In this document: piece by piece, positions 45,992 to 58,044 of the stretch | Layout: each line of letters starts with the position of its first letter | Position numbering within the stretch: the stretch's first letter is position 1 | NCBI RefSeq assembly: GCF_013426205.1 | Contig: NC_089422.1 | Location: 3,782,001-3,846,000 of the forward strand | From: Metarhizium brunneum | Lineage: Eukaryota > Ascomycota > Sordariomycetes > Hypocreales > Clavicipitaceae | DNA: 64,000 nt | Reading direction: 5' to 3' | Translations under genes and position numbers: made by a program | The notes under the pieces: model-generated | What the model was told of the DNA's origin: nothing | The model's input: the letters and a program-made list of their open reading frames with translations, nothing else | Database searches by the model: none

Positions 45992-47377
45992 AGCTGCGGC
46001 AGCGGAACGCCACAAATTGCGGCGATACGGATTCGACCCTGTCAAGGTGGTAACACCTTCTTTATCACTTCTTGTGTGTAGGCGGTGAAAAAATGCCGTT
46101 AAATTGCTTCTACGGTGTTACTCCGCGGACGTTTATGGCTTGCTGATAGGGAAGAGGCGGGTGGCCCTTGTGCCAGCCACTTTTTCAACCAGGAACACCC
46201 ACGTGCACCCTGGCACTGCAAGTTGGAGCATTGAAAGGGAATTGGTCCCTCGGGAGGCCCCGAGTAACCCGAGAAATCCGGTGCCAGGCCCAGGGACAGC
46301 CAGGATGGGAAAAGGTTCCACCAATACATTCAAGGGGCGGTGGAACTCGTGGGAAAGGGCTGACGGCTATTTATTGGGTCGGGGTGGAAACTGTCTGGTT
46401 GGATAGTCCCAGAGGCGGAATAGGACATCCAAGTCAGTCACGAAAAAGGGGGGTGAGAGAGGAGAGAGGAGACGAGGATTCATCATCAGAAGTCGGGTGT
46501 AGTTGAAGAGAGTAATGATGCGCCGCTCGGTGTTGCTCGACAACTCACCCGGCGCCGGATGCTCGCACCGAGACTAGTTGGCACTCATCACTCCTTCTTG
46601 TTAAATGAGAAAGACATCCATGGTTCATGGTTGATCCAAGCCTCAAGGGCACATCCGTCGGCCAACCAAGACAAGTTGCAACATAACCCAGGAGATGACA
46701 ACACAACCCGGGCAACTAACAAGACTAGCATGCATGCATGCAAACAATGGCTCGGGGAGGATAGTTTCGCAACAAGACCTCGATTCGAACACCTTCTCAG
46801 CTGGTGCCAACTTGTTCTTCTCGTACAAAACTTGCCTCCACTATCATGTGTGCGCATGTGTGCCGAGGTGGTTGTAAGTTGCAACTCGCGATTGACTCTT
46901 CACACAACCTGCTCAACTCGACAAAACTCGACTTGGCAAAGGACATGCATGTGCGTGCCATGTGTCCCCTCTTTCCCCGGAGAGCTGAGCGCCACTTGCG
47001 CAAGGTTTCCCCAACATGCCCAACTCTGACGAGGGGATCGAGCTGCCACAACAGGGCAAGCGAGAGTCGAGATCTCTATTGGATCGAGCACATGTCCCGG
47101 GCGGCGTTTTGGCCGTCAATACGAAACGGACGGACGACGCCACAATCTGGGGTCTGGGGTCTAGCTCGGCCCCAACGTCAGCCAAGTCCGTGTAAGTGTC
47201 CATGATGCCAGGAACATCAACGTCCAACATTGAACGTTGACGCCCCGCCGTCGTCGATCCATGGGCCATTTCAATAAGTCGACTCGGACCTGTGTGCCTT
47301 CACAGCCCCGAGTGCTGCGGCTTGAACAAGACGCCCGTGAGAACCATGTGAGAAGCCGTGGCGTTCAGTCTCCCGGG

Positions 47378-47383
47378 TATAAA
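47378..47383 (+). promoter_or_regulatory. TATA box of the HsbA-type gene
   Basis: TATAAA in the context GGGTATAAAGAGG lies 127 bp upstream of the ATG at 47510. The interval is C/A-rich with CACC and CAAA runs, like the leaders of strongly expressed fungal secreted proteins. Confidence 0.55.
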
Positions 47384-47509
47384 GAGGCAGCCTTGGGATC
47401 TGCAGCTTTCGAAATTGAAACACCCAGAGTATCAGCACCCTCATCCTTCTGCCTCCCTGACCAACTCGAGTTCCCCCCTGAAGAGCCAAATCACAAACTG
47501 CCCACCACA

Positions 47510-48415
47510 ATGAAGTTCCTCGCCCTGACTACCCTGGCCTCCGGCGCCTACGCCGGCGTCCTCGTCCAGCGTGACCTGGCCACCATCCAAGCGGCCATGA
47601 CGTCTGCCGGCCAGGGCATCGACGGCTTGGGCACCGCCATCAAGGGCTTCTCCGGCGACCCGGCCCCCGTCCTGGCCGCTTCAAACACGCTCATCCAGGC
47701 GCTCAAGGACGGCAAGGCCAAGGTCGACCCCTCGAGCGACCTGACTCTCGCCGATGCGCTTGGCCTCCAGGCCCCAGCCGGCGACCTTCAGAAGAAGGGC
47801 GACGCCCTCCTGGCCGATCTCAAGACTGCCGTGCCCACCATTGAAAAGGCCGGCATGTGCGAGGTCACCTTCACCCAGACCAGCGACATCAACACCGCCG
47901 CCAAGGCCCTGATCGACAGCGTCGTGTCCAAGGTCCCTACCGCCGCTCAGGGCATTGCCCAGGGCATCGTGGCCGGTCTCCTCAAGGACCTCCAGGACGC
48001 TCAGGATGCCGTCGGCCCGGCCAACTGCAAGAACTCGGCCACGCCGCCCGCGAGCTCCTCTGCCGCTCCTCCGGCGACCTCTGCCGCTCCCCCATCTTCG
48101 TCGGCCGCTCCCCCGGCGACGTCTGAAGCTCCTCCCGCGACGACGCAGGCTCCTCCATCTTCGTCTGCCGCTCCTCCGGCGACAACGGAAGCCCCCCCGG
48201 CCACGACGGAAGCTCCTCCCGCAACGACGGGAGCTCCTCCGGTGACGAGTGCTGCTCCCCCGGCCAGTGATACGTGCCCGGCTGCTTCTACCGTCACCGT
48301 CACCGCCATCGACAGCAAGCACTGCACGCCTACGCCTACCTGCACCAAGAAGCCTCCCGTCACCGTCACCACCACCAAGAAGGCCTGCCCGACCAAGACC
48401 AAGCTGCCGTGGTAA
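47510..48415 (+). CDS. HsbA-domain secreted cell-wall protein with Pro/Ala/Ser/Thr repeat
   Basis: A single exon of 301 residues. Signal peptide MKFLALTTLASGAYA is followed by an HsbA-like domain (hydrophobic surface-binding protein A, PF12296; about residues 22-170: IQAAMTSAGQGIDGLGTAIK, TIEKAGMCEVTFTQTSDINT). HsbA proteins of Aspergillus bind hydrophobic surfaces and recruit enzymes such as cutinase. Residues 178-254 are a repeat of APPATS/APPSSS/APPATT units, likely O-glycosylated. The C-terminus is Thr/Lys/Cys-rich (DSKHCTPTPTCTKKPP) and ends in KTKLPW, without a hydrophobic GPI signal, so attachment is probably non-GPI. The frame is open upstream to 47237, but only the 47510 ATG gives a signal peptide, and it lies downstream of a TATA box. 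Confidence 0.88.
   Translation: MKFLALTTLASGAYAGVLVQRDLATIQAAMTSAGQGIDGLGTAIKGFSGDPAPVLAASNTLIQALKDGKAKVDPSSDLTLADALGLQAPAGDLQKKGDALLADLKTAVPTIEKAGMCEVTFTQTSDINTAAKALIDSVVSKVPTAAQGIAQGIVAGLLKDLQDAQDAVGPANCKNSATPPASSSAAPPATSAAPPSSSAAPPATSEAPPATTQAPPSSSAAPPATTEAPPATTEAPPATTGAPPVTSAAPPASDTCPAASTVTVTAIDSKHCTPTPTCTKKPPVTVTTTKKACPTKTKLPW
48041..48270 (+). repeat. In-frame minisatellite coding for APPxxS/T units
   Basis: Imperfect 18- to 21-bp units of the type GCTCCTCCGGCGACG encode about ten APP-AT/SS-S/T motifs inside the HsbA-type gene. The repeat could vary in copy number between strains. Confidence 0.7.
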
Positions 48416-50594
48416 AGAGGGGGCCCCTTTTCGCGCTCTCTGGGATTGTGCTCCTCGGAGAATGTACCTAGCCAAAATCTGTTTTATTTATATAGCCTCG
48501 GTACAAAATTATTATTAGATACGCTGTAGCATCTCAATGCCTCGTAAATCGTCATATTCGCATCTCTCATCTTGACTTGTGTTGAAGTGTCTGAATCGCA
48601 TTCAAGCCAGTGATGGAAAATATCTCGGGCCTATATCTTGTGTGTACTAGACAAATATAGTGACATAGACGACTGGTTTCAGAACCACGGATACCTAGTG
48701 GTGGCAAACAAGGCCCGAGAGTCGGCGCCGTGATTGTGTAGTCTTCTTGAATCCGGCGGAGCGTAGAGATGTAGCGCGCCTTGCTACAAGGCAGGTTGGG
48801 AATGGAAAGATAATTTCACCACGTTGGTCTGTGGAAATGCCGAGAAACAAGGTATGTATGGTGCGCAGCTCAAGACGGCCAAGATGACAAACTTTAGCAG
48901 GCAAAGTTTCTCAACGGGAGTAAGTAAATAGCCTGTATGTACACCATGTGAATACAATAAAGAATTTATGCATAGCTAGGGTTTATTCTCTTGCTGATGT
49001 GTGTAATCGATGACATGGTAGGGCAAGACGTCGTGTAGCTGGCGGCCTCCTTATATTTCGTGTACACCCCTTGCATTGCATTGCATTGCATTGCATTACA
49101 GATGCGGAATTCACATCAAAAGGTGAGCCTTTCAGCTAATCACTGCACGCGAAACGTATTCGTGCTCCTGCACATGCTCATGCTCAAAGCTCTTTGGTAT
49201 CCTCTCCCTCAGAAAGCCGAGAGGCCAACAATATGCTGGCGACGCACCACCTACATTCACATCTTTACTGGAAATATCCCTCCGTTTCCCGTCTTTGTTG
49301 GATTTGGGAAATGGCCGTCATTCTATTGAATTCCTGTCCTTGTCAAGCCCCAAGCTTGCAGGCGAGTCCTGTATTGCTTTTTTTTTTTTAACCTGCGCAG
49401 GTATAACTGCCCCATCTCAAGCACAAGGTATTTTGATGGATGTAGACTCGTGCATATGCCATGCTAGACAGAGACTACTGCTTCACATCAGGCTCCGATG
49501 AATCATATATGCAGCAGGGCGTCAAGTTGCTGTTGGACGTGGTTCCGGATTTCGACATGTTGGTTGAGGCTGAGTGATGTGATTGTGTGTGTCTCATCAA
49601 TGTGAATGTCGCGACGTGCTTGCTCATCTCAGCCAAGGGTATTTCAGCTGAGCATGGCACATTCAGCCGTCACTTTCTTCCTCCGCCGGCTTCATCGGCT
49701 ATCCAAAAAGCCCATGCATCGAACCCGTCAGCCCACGCTTCATCGGTTGGCAATCGGGCTCGGCGTTGGGCCCGAGCCAATCTGGTGGTACTCCGGGTTA
49801 CACATCAAGCGAGATGCTCGAGGCATCAATTAATGCTCGGTATGATTACTATAGCACTGTGTGTTGGTCTACAACACAAGGTTGTGCGTCATGTTGCTAT
49901 TCAACAACTGTATATTTGAGCAATGTGTCTCATCCCCTATATGAATCGTCTCCTCCCCCATCCTACGTCCTGGGTAAAAGGTGCAATGCAGTATGATGGC
50001 CAGATCAAACTCCAGTGACAAAATGGGAGCTTCGTCAAATCATTCGTCAATCACAAATTCAACCCAAAACCTGGAGGAGCTCGCGTCGCAAACGCACGAG
50101 CAATGTACTGGTCCTGTACAAAGGTCAGTATCTGAAAGGTGCCGTCTCTTTATTTACACGGCTATATGATTCGCTCTGTATTCTCATCGTGTGTATAGCT
50201 TTGCAGAACCAAAGGAGCAGCATCAAGGACTCATCCTTCCGTCACGTCCGTTGTCAATGTTGACACTGTACGTGTATGAAACACGACCAAGCATGTTGAC
50301 GGTAACGGAGCGATTGTATCAGAGGTATAGGCTAAAGCAGGCCATTTGGGTGTGAAGGGGCGTGCCTTGACCGCATGGAATGACATTGTTTTACTGGCAA
50401 AGTCGGAAGGCATCGTGTGCTAGCTTAGAAACTGGAGTTGTGATGTAGTTTCTAATGCTCACGCACAACCGTGTCCATTGATCTCGTGAACTGCAGCGTA
50501 TCTCGATTCCATGTGAATTCGGAGAAGCAAGTAGCTCTTGGTGTGCTAAACAAAGCCGGCGCCAGCCTCGCCAAGATGTAGACTACCATTTTAT
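48416..50594. other. Convergent intergenic region
   Basis: This 2.2 kb lies between the 3' ends of the HsbA-type gene and the methyltransferase. There is no recognisable gene. It contains a TTGCA microsatellite (49071-49095) and a poly-T run near 49379-49390. Confidence 0.5.
49071..49095. repeat. TTGCA microsatellite, five units
   Basis: Five perfect TTGCA units are followed by a variant TTACA. It is in intergenic DNA and may be length-polymorphic. Confidence 0.8.
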
Positions 50595-51476
50595 TTAGAA
50601 CTGGAATCTCGTCAATTGCATTGGGCTCCTCAGGATCGGAATCCAAGAAGCGACAAAGGCCGAGAGACGCAACCACCAAGCCAAATGCTCATGGCCAGGC
50701 ATGTCCCACATACGAACCAAGGTCAACAGCTCCAAGCCGGGATGCAACTCCTGCAGGCTTCTGGGGTCGTCAATGGCCCAGTTAAAGGTAAAGTTCCAGT
50801 GTCCCTTGAGCCAGAGAAAGGCATTTAGTAAAAATCGAGATGACCTCGGCATGCTGTCGAAAATCATCTGGCCGGAGCCGAAGCGGTCCATCAGCCGCTT
50901 GATCAAGAGTTGGCCGTCCTCGGGCGACAAGTACATTGTCAGGCCTTCGAAGATGACGAGCGTAGGGTTTCCTATCGGCAACTTGGCCAGCCATTCCGGC
51001 TCGACGACGGAGGACGCGAGCATTTCGTACGTGTACCCGTCGGTCTTGGACGCCGGCTCTGGTATCTCGATGCGGCGCCGCAGGTCGATTACGTCTGGAA
51101 AGTCGACATCGATCCATGTCACCCCGTCGCCACACTTGTCGCACAGGCGCAAGGCGCGCGTGTCCAGGCCGCAGGCAAGATGGACGACGGTTGCGCGCTC
51201 ATTGTTGGCCAAGAAGTCGGCGGCCCATTCGTCCAAGAGACGGGCGCGCAAGACGATGAATGGCAGTCCCGATAGCACTCCCCTCATTCGATGGCGTGTT
51301 TCGGCCATCTTGTCCAGAATTCGTGCCATGACGTCTGCGGACCAGCGATCAGCGAGGAGCGGCCTGGGCGAGTAGAAGTCTTGCCATCTCCCATACAGGG
51401 TAATTAGAAGCGTTTCTTGCGCACCCGTGAGGCGTATGGGGTCCATGTCGTTTTCGGGGGGTGGCTCGGAAGCCAT
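50595..51476 (-). CDS. LCMT/TcmP-like SAM-dependent methyltransferase
   Basis: A single exon of 293 residues. The family (PF04072, COG3315) includes leucine carboxyl methyltransferases and the TcmP/PpmA-type O-methyltransferases of polyketide pathways. The SAM-binding core is TVVHLACGLDTRALRL, followed by WIDVDFPDVIDLRR with the acidic residues and LVIFEGLTMYLSPEDGQ. The start at 51476 (MASEPPPEND) is the first ATG; the frame runs upstream to about 51644 only through a TTG. Its length and lack of the extended PP2A-type N-terminus favour a secondary-metabolism methyltransferase over PPM1; that choice is inference. It is divergent from a P450, 0.9 kb away. Confidence 0.85.
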   Translation of the reverse strand: MASEPPPENDMDPIRLTGAQETLLITLYGRWQDFYSPRPLLADRWSADVMARILDKMAETRHRMRGVLSGLPFIVLRARLLDEWAADFLANNERATVVHLACGLDTRALRLCDKCGDGVTWIDVDFPDVIDLRRRIEIPEPASKTDGYTYEMLASSVVEPEWLAKLPIGNPTLVIFEGLTMYLSPEDGQLLIKRLMDRFGSGQMIFDSMPRSSRFLLNAFLWLKGHWNFTFNWAIDDPRSLQELHPGLELLTLVRMWDMPGHEHLAWWLRLSAFVASWIPILRSPMQLTRFQF

Positions 51477-52383
51477 TTGGGGACAATTGTGCGTCTTGCA
51501 GACGGATGGATGTATGTTGGGCAAATGTGTAGTGATGACGCTCGCGGTGGACGATGATGATGATGATATCGTGGGGCCTGGCGTGATGAATGATGTATGG
51601 AGTCGGATGGCACCGAGCAACGACAAGTTACTACGGAGTATCAATGGAATAATACTAACTGGATGGAGTTACTCATGGTATAGCAACCGGGGTATCACTA
51701 GGACAAGATATACATCCATAGCTACGTCCTGGCTGCGCCATGCTTTGCGTGTGATGATGCCCGCTCCAGGAACGAAATGCTAGACTTCCATTTCAAACAT
51801 GGAATAATGTCAATTGATGAGGGAAACAAAAAACAAGTTAATTAATGACAATGTACGCATTCACATGTCAACTTGCACGTATTACTGCGGGGCCCTTCCC
51901 AATATGGGCTGCAAACACGGCACGAAACGAGGTAAAGAGCAACTTGACTTGTCTCCATGTCAAGTCGCGCCTGCCTTATGCAAGACTCTGGCCCTTGATA
52001 TGCTGTATTTTTGCTCCAATCAAGTATCTAACACATTGATTAATGAGCACGATGATTTTTTCTCGGGCTCCTGTGTCGAGTATCGCAGAGTTACTTCATG
52101 CCGCGTGCCCATGGCGTTGACCACAGGGCCACCTTGGAATATTCTCATGCAGTCGTACAAATCGCTCTCACCCTGGACGGCATGATGCATTGCATTGCGT
52201 GCCGTGCCGTCCGAGGATTATATATTATCCAGACTGCAAATCTCCTTGGCCGCACCGCCTTGAACCTCCTTTATCGGCATACATGCGTCCATGACAGTCA
52301 CTCACGATCTCCTTCATCTTGCCCCTTTCGGCGCGACATCTCCAACTATTCTGTAAACTAACAAAATCTAGACATTGTCCAAA
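51477..52383. other. Divergent promoter region, methyltransferase and P450
   Basis: This 907 bp region is probably a shared regulatory region for two genes. It includes a GAT trinucleotide run at about 51553-51567 and no gene. Confidence 0.5.
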
Positions 52384-54335
52384 ATGCAGCTCACAAACGC
52401 CCGACTGCTTGCCAGCATATGCGGCGTCTCCGCACACGTCCTGGTATTCCGTGTGGGTGAATGGGATCTTGCTTCTCCGTCCATCTTCGTCTTCCATGCC
52501 CTCTTGGTTGTAACAGCTTTATTTGCATCTCGTGTTCAACTACTCGGACTTTCCGTATCTGAACTAATGACTTGTCTGGGATACTACGTCGCAGGACTAT
52601 ACGCCAGCATGATGATGTACCGCGCATATCTCCATCGCCTCTGCAAGTATCCCGGTCCGGTCCTCGCCTCGCTCACAAATTTTTACATCACCGCTCGATC
52701 GGTGAGCAAGTTTCAGCTCTTCAAAGAGGTTCAAAAGCTACATCTGCAGTACGGTGACTATGTACGCCTGGGTAAGCCGCAAACAAGAGGGGGAAAATGA
52801 AGCTTGGTCTGGCACCCTCGACTTACACCATCTTTACACCCAAAGGTCCGTCTGAGCTCTCCATTGCCGATCCCAAGGCAGTCGAGGCCATATACGGGAG
52901 CAAGTCACCAACTACCAAAGGCCCATGGTACACTCTGCTTGAACCACGCACGCCCGTCTTCATGGTACGCGACAAGCGGGAGCATGCCCGCAGGCGCAAG
53001 ACGTGGGATCTGGCCTTTACAACGAAAGGTACGTGTCAAGTGAGACCCAATAGCCATAAACACTGGTTAATTCTGACAATTCTATGCGCCGTCTCATAAC
53101 CCAACAGCTCTTCACGGCTACGACTTTCGCATCACAAAGGCAATCACCGAGCTACTCCAAGTCGTCGACAGACACCAAGAGCAACCAATTAACATGACCA
53201 CGTGGTTCAGCTTCTTCGCCTTTGACGTAATGGAGGATCTGGCATTTAACAAGACCTCCCACATGCTACGTCACGGCCGGGAATCATACATCTTCAAGAC
53301 TATGCGCGGGGACATGTACAGCATTGCCTTCTTCAGCCATCTGCCCTGGCTAATGCCCTTTCTGAAGCGAACTCCCGTCTTGAACAGCAACTACCTCAAG
53401 TTTTGGCGTTGGATTCAGAACCAGATCGACGAGAGGATCAAGGTACGTTGGCCGAGACACTCACGCAGCAGGCCCGGGGTCAGGAGCAACAGCGTGTTTT
53501 GACATCAAGACCAGAATACACCAGACTGGCCCGACATATTCTCATTTCTTCTGGCCGACTTCAACCGGGGCAGCAAGACGCAGCAGGAACGGTGGGACTT
53601 GCACGGCGATGCGCAGCTCATCGTCATTGCGGGCAGTGAATCCGTCTCTACCACCATTACACACGTCTTTTTCCACCTGGCCCACGATGCACATCTCGCC
53701 CACGCACTCCAGAGAGAGCTCGACATGCTGCCCGGTTTGGCACATGACAATCTACTAAAGATCCCCTTACTAGATGCCGTCATCCACGAGACAATGCGCC
53801 TGCATCCCGCAGTTCCTTCGGGGACGCAGCGCGTGACGCCTCCAGAGGGGTTGACTATCGGCGAGAGACATATTCCTGGAAACACCATTGTTCAGGTTCC
53901 CTCCTACACCGTCTTCAGAGGTTCCTCGTCCCCCCTTTGTGCCCCGAGCCGTGTTCGCTCTGACCCGACTCACAGATGCCCGCTGCTTTGTACAGCCAAA
54001 CGACTTTATCCCCGAGCGCTGGACCACGCGGCCAGACTTGATCCTCGACAAGTCTGTATTTATACCATTTAACATAGGTACGGCTCGATCCCCCTCTTCA
54101 AAGGCTAGATTCACTCCCATCGGCTAACACAAAGCGAAAAAAAGGCACGAGTGCGTGTGTTGGCAAAAGACTGGCGCTCATGGAGATTCGCCGCGTGGTA
54201 GCCGAACTTTTCTGGCGGTACGATGTTGGCATCGCGCCCGGCCACACAAAGGAGGCCTTTCTAGAGGGGAAGCAGGACACGTTTACGCTGATGTCGCCTC
54301 CGCTGCCGCTCGTCTTCACCCCGCGAAGCCGGTGA
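52384..54335 (+). CDS. Cytochrome P450 monooxygenase with multi-span N-terminus
   Basis: Six exons: 52384-52771, 52846-53028, 53108-53442, 53515-53920, 53976-54077, 54145-54335; about 534 residues. Several hydrophobic segments precede the hinge YPGPVLA, as in fungal tryprostatin B 6-hydroxylase/benzoate-hydroxylase-like P450s. I-helix: IAGSESVSTTITH. K-helix: HETMRLHPA (ExxR). PERW: FIPERW. Heme ligand: Cys476 in FNIGTSACVGKR, with the loop split by the last intron. The fourth intron uses a weak donor (GTTCCT) but is needed for RDARCFVQPNDFIPERW. It faces the methyltransferase across a 0.9 kb divergent region, suggesting a tailoring pair. No core synthase lies within 25 kb, so its pathway is unknown. 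Confidence 0.9.
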
Positions 54336-55058
54336 GGGAAAAAGGACTACACCAGAGTCCAGACCCCTCGTGGGTTTACCGCACTGCTTGTATGTATCCC
54401 AGTGTACGAGGTCCTGTTCTTAGCATGCTCCCAAAGCGGGCTTATAAGCAACATGTCGACCTGTCTTTCCCCTTCTCTCCCAACGGCTTCCACCGGCGTC
54501 AAACACCATCCCACGCCAAATATCTCACGTAAAGTAAACGACATTATAGCTCTGCCAGGCCCCAATCCTACTTCCATGGCTTTGTACCCCGTCCCCGAGG
54601 CGTCTGACGACGTCGTGCCATCGGGAAACGGCGAAATTGGTAGGCAACATGGTGAAGGTCCTAGTTATCGCCCAGGGCGTCTCGTCAGCCATACCGGGAG
54701 AAACATGCACTCTTGCCACCGGCAGAGGGATACAAGACTGCAGAGGACACTGCAACATCACGGACTGCAACACGCTATCAGATCCAGTATGCATCGACTC
54801 GCAATATTGTTTGAGGGCTTCCTATATCATGCCTCTCCGACATAAACGACAGACAATTTGCCATCTGTGATAAGAATATCCCATGTACCGTATCCCATAA
54901 TTTCGCAAAAAGAGGTATCGTGTTATACAATGCTGTTACAAGGCATCACTGCCGAGAGTCATCCTGCTCAACTCCAAATAATCCCGCTTTTAATCATCTC
55001 GTACACACTTTGACCACTTTGACCGCCCAACGATAATCCACCAGCGTAAACCCTGCCT
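54336..55058. other. Convergent intergenic region
   Basis: These 0.72 kb lie between the P450 and NFS1 3' ends. Nothing recognisable is seen. Confidence 0.5.
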
Positions 55059-56872
55059 TTAATGCTGGCTCCACTGGATGGTATTGAGATCGATACCCTC
55101 CTGTACCAACTCCCAAAGGGGACTCAACTCTCGCAAAAAGCTGACTCGCTCTTGAACAGCCTTGAGAACATAGTCAATTTCTGCCTCGGTCGTGAAGCGA
55201 CCAATACCAAATCGAATGCTGCTATGCGCACTTTCGTCGCTGTTGCCAAGGGCTCGGAGGACGTAGCTAGGTTCGAGGGACGCCGAAGTGCACGCACTGC
55301 CTGAAGACAGGGCAATGTCCTTCAGAGCCATGAGGAGAGACTCGCCCTCGACATAGGCAAAGGAGACGTTGACACAGCCAGGGTAAAAGGCATTTTCGTC
55401 GCCGTTCTGTTGGGTGTGTTCCAAGGAAAGCAGACCATGGAGAAGTCGGTCGGATAAAGTCTTGATTCGTTTCGAATCATACTATAAAAAGCATCAGCTT
55501 TACTTGCTCATCCGTCTTGAGCGTGTGGATCGGTATGATTTTGAGAGTACGAAAAAAAAGAGAAAACGCAAATCAGACAGGGTGCTTCACTCAACACAAA
55601 CGGCCTTGTCACGGGCCATTCAGAAAGCCATGCATGTAGAGCAGATCATCATATAAAGCGCATAGGGAGAGGAGGGCAAGGTAGGAAAGGAAAGTTGTAT
55701 AAAAAAAAAACTTACCGCCATCTCTTCTTTGGCGATGCGGCAAGCCTCGCCAAAGCCGACAACCAGTGGCGGTGCGAGGGTGCCGCTTCGGAGACCACGC
55801 TCCTGGCCACCACCAGTGATGAGAGGGTCCAATCTGACCCTTGGCCTTCTTCGGACGTAGCAAGCTCCAATGCCCTTGGGCCCGTAAATTTTATGTGACG
55901 AAATCGACATCAGGTCAATGTTCATAGCATTGACGTCTAGAGGAATCTTTCCCACGGCCTGGGCGGCATCAGTGTGGAAAAAGACCTTCTTGGAACGGCA
56001 GAGCTTGCCAATCTCTTCTATGGGCTGGATAACGCCAATCTCGTTGTTGACAGCCATGATACTGACAAGGGCGGTTTCGGGCTTCATAGCGGCCTCGAGG
56101 TCGTCCATTTTGATCAGTCCGTTGTTCTGGACGGGCAGGTAAGTGATTTCAAAGCCCTCGTCCTGCAAGTGCCTGCAACTATCCAGGACGCACTTGTGCT
56201 CTGTCTGTGTTGTGATGATATGATTCTTTTTGCCAGAGCGACCAAAGAATCTGGCAACGCCCTTGATGCTCATGTTATTACTCTCGGTGGCGCCCGAAGT
56301 GAAAATAATTTCCTTGGGGTCAGCGCCGATGAGCGAAGCGATGTGCTCACGAGCAGCCTCAACAGCCTTCTCACTCTCCCAGCCGTAGGCGTGCGTCCGG
56401 GAATGGGGATTCCCGTAGACGCCGACATAGAAGGGAATCATGGCGTCGAGGACGCGGGGATCAACTGGCGTGGTTGCCTGCATATCCAAGTAGATTGGTC
56501 GTTGTCCTTCTTCCATGACAGCAGCTTGCTTTAGAACCTCTGCAAGGCAAAAAATTGTTAGTCTATCAAATTGCGCGCCTAGGAGATGGCGAACGAGGCC
56601 ACATCAGGGGCGCACATACCAGCCATAGGGCTGACCTTGGCATCCGCAGGAGCGCCCATGGGCGGAGGGGGAATGTCGACGAAGTCCTTTTTATCCAGCT
56701 TGATGGCGGTTTCGACGCGGGCCTGGTCCTGCTTGGACTCGGTCACATATCCCCGTCTGGCAGGCGTCGTTCTCGCGGCCACCAGGGCAGCACGAGGCAG
56801 AGCTCGCAACGGGGCGGTAGCTGTAGCCTTGCGGCTCGCCGACCGTAGCGCGCAAGATGCTATACTGGACAT
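55059..56872 (-). CDS. NFS1: Mitochondrial cysteine desulfurase
   Basis: Three minus-strand exons: 56872-56620, 56539-55716, 55481-55059; about 499 residues. This PLP enzyme takes sulfur from cysteine for Fe-S cluster assembly on the ISCU scaffold and also serves tRNA thiolation. The N-terminus [20 protein letters not shown] is Arg/Ser/Ala-rich, a mitochondrial presequence. The core includes [38 protein letters not shown], the PLP-lysine segment [24 protein letters not shown] and the catalytic-cysteine loop [20 protein letters not shown]. The C-terminus ([20 protein letters not shown]) is the conserved IscS/NFS1 tail. The last intron is 234 bp. Confidence 0.96.
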
Positions 56873-58044
56873 GATTGCGATGAATGTGTTGTGTGCAGTG
56901 GCATGGGCGAGACAGGAAGCCAAAGCCCGACGAGCGGAGAGGAGAGGCGAGAGTATTTCAGGTGCAGCCCGTCCAAATCTCCATCCAGAAATTTGTCATG
57001 GCAGAGCTTCGGCTCGGGTACTCGGTGATAAGCATCCTCAGGGGGGCTCTGATTGGTCAAAATTGACCGGGGGCAGGGCGGCCACCTGCAAAAATGTGCA
57101 AAAAGCCGCCCCATGGCGTCGACGGCTTGACCAAAGAGTGCAGAGATGAATGGCGAAAAATAATGGGGATACAGCACCAAGGACTCGGTAGTATTATGAG
57201 GGGAAAGACTGTGACGTCGGCGATCCATGTGCAGCAACGATAAAACTATGCATGGTGCATCAGAAGCAAATATTTGGGAAGAGGCAAAAGGCGGTGCAAC
57301 GATGGACTGGCCGTCGAGCGAGACACGCGAGACACATGATTGAAGTCACTCAGTATGCGCACTGTGAAGGTCAAGCCAACATGGTGATGACCGACGAGCA
57401 CAAAACCCGCGGCTTCTACTCTGTAGTCTGTACATCCGGGAGCAAACTCGGGTTCCGGCAAGATAAATTGAATCTTGGGACGGCTACACTCCCCACGCAC
57501 ACTCTGCGAGTCCCAGGTGCTCCGTGTTAGAGGGACACAGAACCGGCCGGAGGGGCTTGGAGACCGACACCTAGCGGCAGGGCGGGCATGTTGATGCACC
57601 TCGGGCGCAACATGACATTTGGATCTCTGGTCAGCATCAGTGTGTTGGACGGTTGACCGCTGCTGAGCTAGAGCTGCAGGGGACATCTGTAACTGAAGCG
57701 ACATTGATGGATGGATGATCGCCTGGCTGCTGATGCCTCCCCGCCAGACTCCTTCCGCGTTCCAACACGGAGTGTTTCTCCGCACGCACAACGCAAGCAG
57801 CCAAGTGCAGCTGACTGGCAGCTCCCTGCGCCACAACCACCGGCACAGCCACCGCAAAGTCGTCACCAAGTCATGGTCCTGCCCTGCTCTGGCCTGGCTG
57901 CGCCGACAGACGTCAATGTTCTTTAATTCCTCTTCAAAGCCAACGCGCCCGTCGTCTTCCCGGCTCCCGCCATAGAGCGCGCCTGCGACTTCTTGTCGTG
58001 GTTTACCATCCCCGTATCGAGCATAGGGTTCGCATTGTTCCATC
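56873..58044. other. Divergent promoter region, NFS1 and BAR-SH3 gene
   Basis: This is 1.2 kb between divergent housekeeping genes. A 292-codon minus-strand frame (57246-58124, ATG start) crosses it and runs antisense into the first exon of the BAR-SH3 gene. Its composition is R/S/P/C-rich and matches nothing, so it is not called. Confidence 0.5.

Larger units (their letters stand above)
45325..47509. other. Divergent intergenic region, permease and HsbA-type gene
   Basis: This 2.2 kb contains no supportable gene. It holds a perfect 11-bp hairpin (45967-45991), a GCAT microsatellite near 46728-46742, and the HsbA-type gene core promoter with a TATA box at 47378-47383. Confidence 0.5.

Noticed and set aside
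46770..46840. Possible minus-strand tRNA suggested by a GTTCGAATC B-box-like word
   Set aside because: No A-box at the right distance and no acceptor stem could be formed.
47681..48475. 264-codon minus-strand Arg/Gly-rich frame
   Set aside because: It is the antisense shadow of the HsbA-type gene and its GC-rich repeat.
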